The notes: generated by a model from the letters alone, not told the origin. A stretch of DNA of 64,000 bases from UBA3951 sp050952125 (GCA_050952125.1 JBMNKK010000001.1:186001-250000); one strand, 5' to 3'. Shown: positions 16,313-24,700, counted from the stretch's first letter. Program-made: numbers and translations.

Positions 16313-16330
16313 ACTACCGCCTCCGGAACT

Positions 16331-16780
16331 CTACTTGAACACGTACACGCGTAGTATTGAGACAATGAGAGCAGATAAGGAGCCGTAGACTATGACCGGA
16401 CCGGCCACCTGGAACATGCGCGCAGAAACGCCCAGCACAAAGCCTTCGCGTTTGTACTCCATGGCAGGCGAGACGACGGAATTGGCAAACCCTGTGATGG
16501 GAAGCGCAGCTCCCATACCTGCGTGCCTTCCGATCTCATCGTACACACCCAGCCCCGTGAGGAAGGCGCCCAGAAACACCATGATCGAAGACGTCATCGC
16601 GGCAGCCTGATTCGGCGGCATCCTAGCCGATAGGTAGTCAAGGATTATCTGTGCTACGACGCATATTAACCCTCCCACCACGAAAGCCGCGATGATGTTC
16701 CTCAGTATGGGTCTTGGCGGCTGATAGGCCTTGGCGAGCAGGTTGAACTCTTCCCTTTCCCTGGTTCCGGGGCGCGTCAT
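16331..16780 (-). CDS. spoVAC: Stage V sporulation protein AC
   Basis: Membrane component of the SpoVA dipicolinate channel; SpoVAC is known to behave as a mechanosensitive channel. It has 149 residues and four or more hydrophobic segments: NIIAAFVVGGLICVVAQII near residue 28, MVFLGAFLTGLGVYDEIGRHAGMG, PITGFANSVVSPAMEYK, and a C-terminal GPVIVYGSLSALIVSIL. Its ATG overlaps the stop of the upstream dodecin gene by four bases, so the dodecin is translationally coupled to it. spoVAA and spoVAB are absent upstream. Confidence 0.95.
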   Translation of the reverse strand: MTRPGTREREEFNLLAKAYQPPRPILRNIIAAFVVGGLICVVAQIILDYLSARMPPNQAAAMTSSIMVFLGAFLTGLGVYDEIGRHAGMGAALPITGFANSVVSPAMEYKREGFVLGVSARMFQVAGPVIVYGSLSALIVSILRVYVFK

Positions 16781-16983
16781 TGAGGATCGTCCAGGTAGGC
16801 TACCTTCACGTTTGCCCTGTATTCGGCTATCGAACCGTCTTTGACGTTGGCGGTCCAGTTCAGAACCTCGACGCCGACCATATTGCCCACCCGGGGTGAC
16901 GCTTCCTTTACGGCTTGGGATACGGCATCGTTCCAGTCCTTCGTAGACGAACCGACTACTTCCAGTATCTTGACTACGGGCAT
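16777..16983 (-). CDS. Dodecin family flavin-binding protein
   Basis: A 68-residue protein of the dodecin fold, a dodecameric flavin (FMN/riboflavin) storage or buffering shell. The sequence VVKILEVVGSSTKDW, the following helix AVSQAVKEASPRVGN and the strand VEVLNWTANVKDG with the flavin-stacking tryptophan are diagnostic. The ATG is preceded by AGGAGTG. It lies 40 bases after sigF and overlaps spoVAC by four bases, occupying the place of spoVAA-spoVAB in the Bacillus spoIIA/spoVA region. This suggests forespore expression, though that is inferred only from position. Confidence 0.92.
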   Translation of the reverse strand: MPVVKILEVVGSSTKDWNDAVSQAVKEASPRVGNMVGVEVLNWTANVKDGSIAEYRANVKVAYLDDPQ

Positions 16984-17023
16984 GGAATCACTCCTTAGGC
17001 TGTCTATCCGGATTGAATTGCGC

Positions 17024-17743
17024 CTACGGTAGTATTTCCTCCCGCGCCGATAGGTACACCCTGAGCTTCACCAATGCCGCTCTCTCAAGTCTGCATACGT
17101 GAGCCTGAGAAATCCCCAGTTCGACGGCTATCTCAGATTGAGTCTTGCCGTGAAAAAACCGTCCCTCGACAATTGACTTAAGCTGTGCGTCCAGGCTGCT
17201 TAGCGCATCAGCCAGTTCTATCGAGTCGGGAATGTCTCCTCCGGCCCTGGACTCCCGGTTCAGATCGACCCTGTCGCCAAACGACGGTAGTTCCTCAAGG
17301 TAGCTCAAGGGAGACGTAGCTTCCATTGCCTCAATCAAGGTATCGCAGGAAATGCCCAGTTCCTCAGCAACTTCCTGGGCAGAAGGGTCGCGCCCGGTAA
17401 TCGCGCGCCTCTTATCGATGACATTGCGTGCGAGGTTGGATATCTCTTTAAGACGCCTCTCCACTTTGAGCGGCGTGTTATCCCGCAGGTACCTCCGTAT
17501 CTCGCCCAAAATGTGCGGGACGGCGTACGTAGAAAACGAGACTCCGAAGGTTGGATCGAACCTGTCGACCGCCTTCAGGAGGCCTATCGCCCCAAGCTGA
17601 AAGAGGTCGTCTTTCTCGATAAGTCCCGTGTACTTGCGCAAGCATGCCCATATGAGCCCGGTGTTGGCGTGGAACAGAGCCTCTCGCGCATCCGGATCTC
17701 CCGCCTTGGCCCGCCGGAAAAGCGCGATGTCTAGAGGCTGCAC
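17024..17743 (-). CDS. sigF: RNA polymerase sporulation sigma factor SigF
   Basis: First forespore-specific sigma factor. It has 239 residues with region 2 (HANTGLIWACLRKYTG, then DLFQLGAIGLLKAVDRFDP and STYAVPHILGEIRRYLRD), region 3 (PSAQEVAEELGIS) and a region 4 helix-turn-helix (KTQSEIAVELGISQAHVCRLE). SigG is similar in sequence, but the spoIIAA-spoIIAB context identifies SigF. The GTG start lies 13 bases inside spoIIAB. It should be held inactive by SpoIIAB until SpoIIAA is dephosphorylated. Confidence 0.96.
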   Translation of the reverse strand: MQPLDIALFRRAKAGDPDAREALFHANTGLIWACLRKYTGLIEKDDLFQLGAIGLLKAVDRFDPTFGVSFSTYAVPHILGEIRRYLRDNTPLKVERRLKEISNLARNVIDKRRAITGRDPSAQEVAEELGISCDTLIEAMEATSPLSYLEELPSFGDRVDLNRESRAGGDIPDSIELADALSSLDAQLKSIVEGRFFHGKTQSEIAVELGISQAHVCRLERAALVKLRVYLSAREEILP

Positions 17744-18150
17744 GGCTTCTTGACCATCCTCACATTGGTGCCTTTCCCCGGATGAGACTCCACGCTCAAG
17801 CTGTCCATGAACGACTCCATAAATGACAGCCCCAGACCCATATGCTCCGGAATGGTCGAAAAACCGGGTTCCTTTGCCTTCTCCAAGTCAGCAATCCCGA
17901 TTCCAGAGTCGCTCACTTCCACAACCAGCTCGCCCCCGGAGTTCACTTGTGCTACTACGGTTACCTCGCCGACTCCACCGGGATAAGCATGGAGCACCGC
18001 ATTAGAGACGGCTTCGGATACGGCAACCTTGATCTCCTCAATCTCGGCCACACTGAAATCCAGGGCTGTCGCGAAAGTCGAGACCGCGATCCTGCCGACC
18101 GCAACATTGGATGGAACGCAGGTAAGCGTGAGGCGCATCTCGTTCTTCAC
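17731..18150 (-). CDS. spoIIAB: Anti-sigma-F factor / serine kinase SpoIIAB
   Basis: GHKL-fold serine kinase that binds SigF and phosphorylates SpoIIAA. It has 139 residues, with the N-box EAVSNAVLHAYPGG (about 43-56), G1 box VSDSGIGI, and G2 region EHMGLGLSFMESFMD. The GTG start overlaps the spoIIAA stop (GTGA), and the gene in turn overlaps sigF. All key ATP-binding residues appear intact. Confidence 0.96.
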   Translation of the reverse strand: MKNEMRLTLTCVPSNVAVGRIAVSTFATALDFSVAEIEEIKVAVSEAVSNAVLHAYPGGVGEVTVVAQVNSGGELVVEVSDSGIGIADLEKAKEPGFSTIPEHMGLGLSFMESFMDSLSVESHPGKGTNVRMVKKPCSL

Positions 18151-18512
18151 CGGACAGCACCTCCCTTGTGCCTTTGGCTCAACATAGAGAGAGCATCTTC
18201 GTCGGTTCTGGCAAAAAGCAGCACTGAAGATAGCCCTGCCATCTCCAGCATGGACTGGACCTTTGGAGGAACTGCTGTGAGAAACATCTTGCCCCCGCCT
18301 TGTGTCACCTGCCGGTGGCGCCCGAAGATAGCTCCCAGGCCCGTTGAGTCTACGAAATCAAGCGCCTCGAGGTTCACTATGAGGTTGGGGGCACCCGTTC
18401 TCGCCAGCTCGTCTTCTACCTTGTCTCTGAAAAGAGCTGCGGATGAAAGATCAAGTTCACCAGACATCCTCACGATAAGGCAGGAAGGAGACCGGTGAAA
18501 CGACAAATTCAT
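18147..18512 (-). CDS. spoIIAA: Anti-anti-sigma factor SpoIIAA
   Basis: STAS-domain protein that, when unphosphorylated, frees SigF from SpoIIAB. It has 121 residues; SGELDLSSAALFRD and the phospho-site segment DFVDSTGLGAIFG, with the serine at about residue 56, match the family. It has the first start codon after a good SigH-type promoter (18548-18575). The C-terminus is slightly longer than the Bacillus protein. Confidence 0.95.
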   Translation of the reverse strand: MNLSFHRSPSCLIVRMSGELDLSSAALFRDKVEDELARTGAPNLIVNLEALDFVDSTGLGAIFGRHRQVTQGGGKMFLTAVPPKVQSMLEMAGLSSVLLFARTDEDALSMLSQRHKGGAVR

Positions 18513-18547
18513 GCCCTCGCACCATCCTTACCAAAGATTTCCTTTTG

Positions 18548-18575
18548 ATTCTACGGGTGCGAGGGCTATTCCTCT
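18548..18575 (-). promoter_or_regulatory. SigH-type promoter of the spoIIA operon
   Basis: Minus strand: AGAGGAATA at -35 (consensus RNAGGAWWW, all positions met), a 12-base spacer, then GTAGAAT at -10 (consensus RNNGAAT). It lies in the 83-base gap between dacF and spoIIAA, with a predicted start about 30 bases before the spoIIAA ATG. SigH control of spoIIA is established in Bacillus. Read by eye; no Spo0A box was assigned nearby. Confidence 0.7.
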
Positions 18576-18595
18576 TCCGGTTCCTGTTGCTTTCC

Positions 18596-19792
18596 CTACC
18601 TTCCCACGGTGAATGCCCTGAAGTAGCGCAGGGCGTAGTCGAGGAAACTGGCCCGTTCTACGGTTTCGTCGGCAACGAGGGGTATCTGGGCAACCTTCTC
18701 GCCGTCAACCTCCACCGTAATGGTGCCGACAGCGGTACCCCTGGCAACCGGGGCGGTCACCTTGTTCACTTCCACATACTGCTTTACTTCACCCTTTTGA
18801 CCCTTTGTGAGGGTGACGGCCAGGGGCTCTCGAGGCACCACCGTCACCGTATCCTGCTTACCCTTGAGAACCCTTGCTTGAGCGATTACCTCGCCGGAAT
18901 CGAGTATCGGAAGGGATCTGAAGTTGGCAAAAGCCCAATCCAGCAGCCGCGACGCGTCTGCCAGGCGCTGGTCCGGAGTCTCGGCCCCCATCAGAACCAC
19001 GATAAACCTGGAATCCTCGTCCTTCGCGGTAGCCGATATGCAGTAGCCCGACTTACTGGTGTGTCCGGTCTTCAGCCCGTCACACCCGGGATAGAGCACG
19101 ACAAGCTTGTTGAAGTTGACTAGCTCGTTCTGTCCGCCGCGGAACGGCATCTGGTAGATCTTAGTGTAGTCGAGAAGGTGCGGCACCTGCACGGCATGCC
19201 GCGACAGAATAGCCAGGTCCATAGCGGTTGTCAGATGGTTGTCGTCGTCAAGGCCGTGGGGGTTCTGGAAAGTGGTATTGAGCATACCGAGTTCTTGAGC
19301 CTTCTCGTTCATCCTCCGTACAAATGCCTCTTCCGTACCGCCGATATACTCCGCCAAGATTACCGCTCCGTCGTTTGCCGACGCAACTGACACGGCGCGT
19401 ATCCACTGGTCAAGCTCCATCGTCTCACCGGGTTCCGCCCATACCTCGGTCCCTCCCATTTCCCAAGCGTTAGCGGACGCGGTAACCTCATCGGTGAGTT
19501 TGACGTTCCCCGCAGCCACCTCTTCGAGAGTGAGAACCAGCGTCATGATCTTGGTGACACTTGCCGGAGCTCGCCTCTCGCCGGAGTTCTTCTCAAAAAG
19601 CACTTCGCCTGAAATCGCGTCCATGACTACGCATGAAGGCGAATCGCACCTGGGTGGCGGTATGGTAGCACTTGCAGGCCCGGCGGCAGCCGGAGCGGCG
19701 GGCCCAAGGAGCGAGACTAGAAAGACTGCCGCGGCGACTATGCTAAGTGCCTTGCTGCGGAAGAAACGCCTTGCGTGCCGGGTCGTAGACAT
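18596..19792 (-). CDS. dacF: D-alanyl-D-alanine carboxypeptidase DacF (penicillin-binding protein)
   Basis: Serine carboxypeptidase that trims peptidoglycan stem peptides and lowers spore-cortex cross-linking. From the ATG at 19792 (GGGGGAAG upstream) it has about 398 residues. It has a signal peptide with a long alanine-rich hydrophobic core, the active-site SVTK (SXXK), the SAN triad motif, and KTGHTSKSGY (KTG). A C-terminal PBP5-type beta domain and a final amphipathic helix follow (FLDYALRYFRAF). The position upstream of spoIIAA matches Bacillus dacF. A longer frame to 19840 lacks a ribosome site. Confidence 0.93.
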   Translation of the reverse strand: MSTTRHARRFFRSKALSIVAAAVFLVSLLGPAAPAAAGPASATIPPPRCDSPSCVVMDAISGEVLFEKNSGERRAPASVTKIMTLVLTLEEVAAGNVKLTDEVTASANAWEMGGTEVWAEPGETMELDQWIRAVSVASANDGAVILAEYIGGTEEAFVRRMNEKAQELGMLNTTFQNPHGLDDDNHLTTAMDLAILSRHAVQVPHLLDYTKIYQMPFRGGQNELVNFNKLVVLYPGCDGLKTGHTSKSGYCISATAKDEDSRFIVVLMGAETPDQRLADASRLLDWAFANFRSLPILDSGEVIAQARVLKGKQDTVTVVPREPLAVTLTKGQKGEVKQYVEVNKVTAPVARGTAVGTITVEVDGEKVAQIPLVADETVERASFLDYALRYFRAFTVGR

Positions 19793-19875
19793 GTCATCTT
19801 CCCCCAAGTCTGATATCCTTTCTATGATTCCCGAAGACACGACGGGCTTATCAAAGAGAAGGAGACAGATACTCT

Positions 19876-20823
19876 GTGGAATCGCTTGCGTGGATCCTGG
19901 CAGGAATAATCTTGGGAGCCTTCAACACGCCTTTCTTCAGCAACTTGAGCCGGCGCTGGCAGGATTATCTCCTAGCGATCCTCCTTTTCTCCTCCTCGCT
20001 TACTTTCGGCTCCGACCCTCAGGTGACATCTTCTTTGGGCAGCCTGGGACTGGTATCGATCGTAACGGCTCTCTTGACGGTCGCTTTCTCGGCGGCAGCC
20101 GCTTCCGGCTGGCACCTTCTAGTAGGAAAGCGGCTGAAAACCACGTCGAAAACCTCAACGCCGGAAAGAGCGGCCGAAGAAACTGCGGCCACGGGTTCTC
20201 CGGCAATTCGAATGGGCGCAGTGCTCCCGGCTCTGGCGGTGGCCGCAGGCTGGATAACCGGGCTTCTACTTCAGAATGAGACCAGCATGGCGCCGGAGGT
20301 TGCCCGAAGAGCAAGCATTGCATCCTCTATCTCCCTATCGCTGCTCCTCTTGGTGATAGGCTGCGATCTCGGCAGGCAGCGGGTATGGAAGAAGCTTCGC
20401 GAATACGGGCTCTTTGCAGCGACTCTGCCTATAGTTGTCGGCGCCGCAACCCTGGTAGGGTCAATGGCGGCCGCTCTCCTCTTCTCCATGCCTTTGTCGA
20501 AGGGGCTTGCAGCGGGAGCAGGGTTTGGCTGGTATTCGCTGGCCGGACCGGCGGCGCTGGCCAAGAAAGGGGCAGAGACTGGCGCGTACGTGTTCCTGTC
20601 CAATCTCATCCGCGAAATCTCAGCTATTGTTTTGGTGCCGCTCATCTCCGGGCGAACTCACCCCGAAGTCGCGGCGTCCCTGGGCGGAGCGACATCGATG
20701 GACTCGTCCCTCCCTGCGATTTCCCGTTCGTTCGGCGCGGAAGGAGCAGCCTGGGGCCTCATTGTAGGCACGGTGTTGTCGCTGGCCTGTCCGTTCGTGA
20801 TCGAGCTGGTGTTGGCAATCTAG
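19876..20823 (+). CDS. lysO: LysO-family (DUF340) amino acid exporter
   Basis: Polytopic inner-membrane protein resembling E. coli LysO/YbjE, a lysine exporter. It has 315 residues with about eight hydrophobic helices. The C-terminal half carries the family motif GAGFGWYSLAGPAALAKKG, then NLIREISAIVLVPLI and GGATSMDSSLPAI. The linker after the first helices is rich in charged residues. The GTG start has AAGGAG ten bases upstream. It is divergent from dacF and convergent with xerD. Substrate specificity is inferred from the family. Confidence 0.86.
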   Translation: MESLAWILAGIILGAFNTPFFSNLSRRWQDYLLAILLFSSSLTFGSDPQVTSSLGSLGLVSIVTALLTVAFSAAAASGWHLLVGKRLKTTSKTSTPERAAEETAATGSPAIRMGAVLPALAVAAGWITGLLLQNETSMAPEVARRASIASSISLSLLLLVIGCDLGRQRVWKKLREYGLFAATLPIVVGAATLVGSMAAALLFSMPLSKGLAAGAGFGWYSLAGPAALAKKGAETGAYVFLSNLIREISAIVLVPLISGRTHPEVAASLGGATSMDSSLPAISRSFGAEGAAWGLIVGTVLSLACPFVIELVLAI

Positions 20824-20870
20824 CCTCGCCCAGAGGAGGCACCGTGAGGACCTATCTGCCGGCCTTTCGG

Positions 20871-21758
20871 TCAAGCTCTCGGGTGGCTCTTGGCGTACAC
20901 ATCCTTGAGGCGGTCTTTGGTCACGTGGGTGTAGATCTGAGTTGTAGATATGTCGGCGTGGCCGAGCATCTCCTGGACCGCTCTGATGTCTGCCCCGTTC
21001 TCAAGAAGGTGCGTCGCAAAGGAGTGCCTCAGCGTATGCGGGGTGATCTCTTTCCTGATCTGCGCCTGGGTCGCGTATTTCTTGACTATCTTCCAGAACC
21101 CTTGCCTGGTGAGCCGCTTGCCGTGGTGGTTCACAAAAACTGCCCTTTCCTTGGGGTCTGCGATGAGCTTGCCCCTGGCAGTCTCCAAGTACGACTTCAG
21201 TGCCGCTATGGCGATATCGCCCATAGGGACGACCCGCTCCTTTGAACCCTTACCCATGCACCTCACGAAGCCTTCTCTGAGGTCGACATCTAGAACATTG
21301 AGGTTCACCAGCTCAGAGACGCGGATGCCGGTAGCGTACAAAAGCTCCAGCATGGCTTTGTCTCTCTTGCCGGCGGGAAGAGTCAGATCGGGCTGCGACA
21401 ACAGCCGCTCCACTTCGTCAACGGTGAGAACTTTAGGTAGTTTTCTCTCCAGTTTGGGAGACGACAGGTCGTCGGTTGGGTCCAAAGACACATAGTTCTC
21501 TTTGACAAGAAACTGATAAAAAGCTTTAAGCGCAGCAAGCCGCCTGGCGATGGTTGCCGTCGCCTTTCCTTGTTTTCGGAGGTACATTAAGTAAGCGACA
21601 ATAGTCGACTGAGAGGCGCTTTCAAGGGAGGCAGCGGAATCACCTGAAAGAAAGCCGTAATACTGTTTCAGATCGCGGCTATAGGACTCGAGAGTATTCG
21701 ATGCAAGCCCCTTTTCGTGCCCCAGGTAGTCTATGAACTCCTGTATGAGGCTCTCCAT
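20871..21758 (-). CDS. xerD: Site-specific tyrosine recombinase XerD-like
   Basis: Chromosome-dimer resolving recombinase. It has 295 residues with an N-terminal SAM-like core-binding domain (YSRDLKQYYGFL, then RKQGKATATIARRLAALKAFYQFL) and a catalytic domain containing ATGIRVSEL (Arg), GKGSKERVVPM (Lys), HTLRHSFATHLLENG (His and Arg), LGHADISTTQIYTHV (His and Tyr nucleophile). All six catalytic residues are present. No attachment site or phage gene is nearby, so it is a housekeeping Xer protein rather than an integrase. Confidence 0.9.
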   Translation of the reverse strand: MESLIQEFIDYLGHEKGLASNTLESYSRDLKQYYGFLSGDSAASLESASQSTIVAYLMYLRKQGKATATIARRLAALKAFYQFLVKENYVSLDPTDDLSSPKLERKLPKVLTVDEVERLLSQPDLTLPAGKRDKAMLELLYATGIRVSELVNLNVLDVDLREGFVRCMGKGSKERVVPMGDIAIAALKSYLETARGKLIADPKERAVFVNHHGKRLTRQGFWKIVKKYATQAQIRKEITPHTLRHSFATHLLENGADIRAVQEMLGHADISTTQIYTHVTKDRLKDVYAKSHPRA

Positions 21759-21926
21759 TAGCCACCATCCTCCCCCTGCGGATAGAAACTTATCTACTTT
21801 CGACCGACCCGGACCAAACCCTTCCGCTTTTCTATGTTTCCCTTTAACGGGGGAAATATCCTACTTCAAGAAATACCTTCCTGGGACAGTCTTATGTCAG
21901 GTTGCCGCCGATTATTCAAGCAAGAA

Positions 21927-21948
21927 GGGGGCTCCTCTGAGGGCCCCC
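21927..21948 (-). terminator. Terminator after alanine dehydrogenase
   Basis: Minus-strand hairpin with GGGGGC pairing to GCCCCC and inner CCTC/GAGG pairing, followed by TTCTT. It lies 30 bases past the ald stop. The U-run is short. Confidence 0.55.
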
Positions 21949-21977
21949 TCGGGATACGCCTGTTTCAACGTCTTAAG

Positions 21978-23096
21978 CTAACCAAGAACCTCGGCAAGAG
22001 GCGTGTAAGGCAAGTTGTGAGCCTTTGCCACTTCGGCATAGGTGATCTTGCCGGCGGTAACGTTGACACCCTTCGATAGCGGTACGTTTGACTTCACCGC
22101 TTCTTTGAACCCCTTGTTAGCCAGGAGCAGCGCATACGGAAGAGTGGCGTTTGTAAGCGCGAAAGTGGACGTGCGCGGTACGGCTCCGGGGATGTTGGGC
22201 ACCGAATAGTGAACCACACCGTGCTTGACGAAGGTGGGGTTGGAGTGCGTTGTCGTGTGGTCCATTGTCTCGATGCAGCCGCCCTGGTCGATCGCAACGT
22301 CAACCATAACCGAGCCCGGCTTCATCTCTGCCACCATAGCCTCTGAAACCAACTTCGGCGCTTTGGCTCCCGGTATGAGAACGGCGCCCACCACCAGGTC
22401 GGCCTTCTTGACCGCTTCGGCTACGTTGAACGAGTTCGAAGCTACGGTCTGGACTGAGGTTCCAAAGATGTCGTCGAGATAGCGGAGCCTGTCAAGGTTG
22501 ACGTCGAGGATCGTCACCTTAGCCCGCAGCCCGACAGCCATCTTGGCCGCGTTGGTTCCCACGACGCCTCCTCCGATAATAACGACCTCGCCGGGCTGAA
22601 CTCCGGGCACGCCGCCCAACAAGACGCCTCGGCCGCCGTGGCGCTTCTCGAGGAAGTGAGCGCCGACCTGAACCGACATCCTCCCCGCGATCTCACTCAT
22701 GGGAGTCAGCAGAGGCAGAGCTCGAGAAGGCAACTCGACCGTCTCGTACGCAACTGCGTCCACTCCGTTTTCGATGAGAGCCCGGGTAAGCTCAGGTTCC
22801 GCTGCCAGGTGGAGGTAGGTGAACAGGAGAAGGCCTCTCTTCATTTTGGGATATTCAGAGGGCAGAGGTTCCTTAACCTTCATGATCATGTCCGCCGCGC
22901 TCCACACTTCGTCGGCGGTAGGTAGGATAGTCGCTCCGGCCCCTATGTAGTCTCGATCCTCGAAACCGCTGCCGAATCCCGCTCCGGCTTCGACAAGCAC
23001 CTCATGACCCGCAGACACCAGCGCGTGCGCCCCCGCAGGCGTCAAGGCAACGCGGTTTTCATCAGGCTTTATCTCTTTCGGCACTCCGATTCTCAA
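21978..23096 (-). CDS. ald: Alanine dehydrogenase
   Basis: NAD-dependent oxidative deamination of L-alanine to pyruvate, or the reverse. It has 372 residues with the family start RIGVPKEIKPDENRVALTP, the NAD-binding GGGVVGTNAAKMAVGL, and the catalytic region AVPRTSTFALTNATLPY. The correct start is the TTG at 23096, nine bases after GGAGG; the TTG at 23105 abuts the ribosome site and is unlikely. It fits the amino-acid-fermenting lifestyle suggested by the operon upstream. In spore formers Ald also matters for alanine supply in sporulation. Confidence 0.95.
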   Translation of the reverse strand: MRIGVPKEIKPDENRVALTPAGAHALVSAGHEVLVEAGAGFGSGFEDRDYIGAGATILPTADEVWSAADMIMKVKEPLPSEYPKMKRGLLLFTYLHLAAEPELTRALIENGVDAVAYETVELPSRALPLLTPMSEIAGRMSVQVGAHFLEKRHGGRGVLLGGVPGVQPGEVVIIGGGVVGTNAAKMAVGLRAKVTILDVNLDRLRYLDDIFGTSVQTVASNSFNVAEAVKKADLVVGAVLIPGAKAPKLVSEAMVAEMKPGSVMVDVAIDQGGCIETMDHTTTHSNPTFVKHGVVHYSVPNIPGAVPRTSTFALTNATLPYALLLANKGFKEAVKSNVPLSKGVNVTAGKITYAEVAKAHNLPYTPLAEVLG

Positions 23097-23134
23097 ACCA
23101 GTCAACCTCCTTATCGGTTAAGGCACAATAGTGT

Positions 23135-23175
23135 AAAAAAAGCCCAAGGACTTCACTTCCACACTTGTCCTCAAG
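23135..23175 (-). terminator. Probable terminator downstream of spoIIM
   Basis: On the minus strand a 9-bp imperfect stem with wobble pairs (23167-23175 with 23143-23151 approximately) is followed by a run of seven T (23141-23135). It lies between the spoIIM stop and the ald start and would close the long operon upstream. Confidence 0.45.
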
Positions 23176-23229
23176 ATCCTGCAAGAATTGCGCTCATCCG
23201 CTGTCAATTGTGCCTTTTGTCACAATCTC

Positions 23230-23823
23230 TTAGATTCCCGTCATTCTGGCTAGAAGAAGAGGTGATACAAACGCTTCAACGGCAGAAGCGACCAGAAGCC
23301 CCAGAGCGACCAACCAGAAGCGCCACGTGTAGCCCGCAGCCGTTTTCCAGAGTCCTCCGTAGTTCCATGGCCTCTCCCTGAAGAGAGAAACCGAAAATGA
23401 AATGGACATTGCGGAGAGTATCAGCATAGCGGGAATGGAGATAAGGGTATGGGGCAGCATTCCGGAGAGGAACATGGCTACTCCCCCCGAGGTAACTTCA
23501 CGCACAACAAAAGATGCGCCGAAACCTGTGGCGAAACCTCGAACAAAAACCATCACGCAGGTTAAAGGAACGCCGATGACTGCCAAGCCGAACCCCCATA
23601 TGAGGAGAGCCGTCTTGGCGTTCTGCTCGAGCGAGAGCCGGAAAATAGCGGCTTTGTCAAGGCCGGGGTTGTGCACCCCGCGCATGAATACCTCTAAATA
23701 GGAGATGAGTTCGGCTTTCTCATCGGGTGAGAGTACCCTAAGCCCCAGGAAACCCATGGCGAGTCCGGCCGCGAACAGCGCGGCGCAGAGTATGATCGGC
23801 GAAAACTGGTAGGTCTTGCGCAT
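23230..23823 (-). CDS. spoIIM: Stage II sporulation protein M
   Basis: Membrane component of the SpoIID-SpoIIM-SpoIIP machine that drives septal thinning and engulfment. It has 197 residues and five hydrophobic helices. The family pattern includes FLGLRVLSPDEKAELISYL, NAKTALLIWGFGLAVIGVPLT, VRGFATGFGASFVV and LPHTLISIPAMLILS. It starts at an ATG 58 bases after the uncharacterised gene at the end of the branched-chain amino acid operon, with no terminator visible in between, so it may share that transcript or have its own promoter. Confidence 0.93.
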   Translation of the reverse strand: MRKTYQFSPIILCAALFAAGLAMGFLGLRVLSPDEKAELISYLEVFMRGVHNPGLDKAAIFRLSLEQNAKTALLIWGFGLAVIGVPLTCVMVFVRGFATGFGASFVVREVTSGGVAMFLSGMLPHTLISIPAMLILSAMSISFSVSLFRERPWNYGGLWKTAAGYTWRFWLVALGLLVASAVEAFVSPLLLARMTGI

Positions 23824-23881
23824 CGCTCAGCCCCCGCATTTGTCTTGCCACAGAAGACTATGAGAGGGCTCGGCCGAGATA

Positions 23882-24700
23882 TTACTTGAGACCGGGCTTT
23901 ACATGTACCGGTTGATCCTCGGCTTGAAGGTCGAGAAGTTCCATCTGGTCGGGCCTTTCTTCAGGCGGAACCGGAGCGGTCACGGATTTTTCAGGTTCGT
24001 CTCGGCTCTCTCTTGAGCTTCGGGCCGGGGCTGCGAGCGGCCTATGAGGGAGTACCTCGAGCCGGCGGTTCATCGCGTCAAGCGTTGCCCTTACGCAGGC
24101 CTCTTTCTTGTCCCGCTTGATGGCTGCACACCCGACAAGCTGCTCATGGTTCCGGCGGGGCGTGAGGAGGTCAACAAGCACCGCGACCGCCTCTCGCTGG
24201 CCCAAACTGAAGACCGCTACATCGTCTACAAAAAACGCGTTGGGGGGCGAAAGGGTAAGGTTCGCCGCAAGGCAAGTCGCTTTCGCTACCCCCAACAGCA
24301 CCGATACTTCTGAAGAATCTGCTGCTGATTTACCCACATAGACTGCGGTCTGCCCGTCAATAGCCCGGTCCAGGGTCACTAAGATCTCCGACCTGCCGCT
24401 CCTTGCATCGGACTTGACCTCAAGGCCGACATACCTGATGCGTCCGGGCGACGCGGGCAAGCTTGTCTGGATCTGGGCAACGGACACCTTCCGCCTGTCT
24501 ACGGTAATGTCCCACTGGGCCTTTAGTGCGCTCTGAACATCTCTCACAATCTGCTTCGGGTTCCTGCCCAACCCGGTGAGTATGTGGATCTCCTCGATGG
24601 CTCCCCAATCGTTCACAACCACACGAGCCTTCTGAATCCCGGGAAGGCACACAAGCAGTGCCTCGATATCCCTCACGCTCACAGTTTTCTTTTCGCTCAC
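23882..24700 (-). CDS. Conserved hypothetical protein, two-part, at the end of the VOR operon
   Basis: Not assigned to a characterised family. A 272-residue soluble protein with no signal peptide or membrane helix. The first 65 residues form a compact domain (VRDIEALLVCLPGIQKARVVV, then GRNPKQIVRDVQSALKAQW) ending RRKVSVAQI. A second region (about 88-205) has alternating strands and helices and contains SEVSVLLGVAKATCLAANL. The last 60 residues are Arg/Pro/Glu-rich and probably disordered. The GTG start is 33 bases after the VOR gamma gene. A regulatory or assembly role linked to the operon is only a guess. Confidence 0.7.
   Translation of the reverse strand: MSEKKTVSVRDIEALLVCLPGIQKARVVVNDWGAIEEIHILTGLGRNPKQIVRDVQSALKAQWDITVDRRKVSVAQIQTSLPASPGRIRYVGLEVKSDARSGRSEILVTLDRAIDGQTAVYVGKSAADSSEVSVLLGVAKATCLAANLTLSPPNAFFVDDVAVFSLGQREAVAVLVDLLTPRRNHEQLVGCAAIKRDKKEACVRATLDAMNRRLEVLPHRPLAAPARSSRESRDEPEKSVTAPVPPEERPDQMELLDLQAEDQPVHVKPGLK

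Noticed and set aside
20385..21245. 286-codon plus-strand open frame
   Set aside because: It spans the end of lysO in another frame and the antisense of xerD; both real genes have family motifs.
20871..21758. XerD-like gene considered as a phage or element integrase
   Set aside because: No attachment repeats, phage genes or composition change nearby; sequence and context are those of a housekeeping Xer recombinase.
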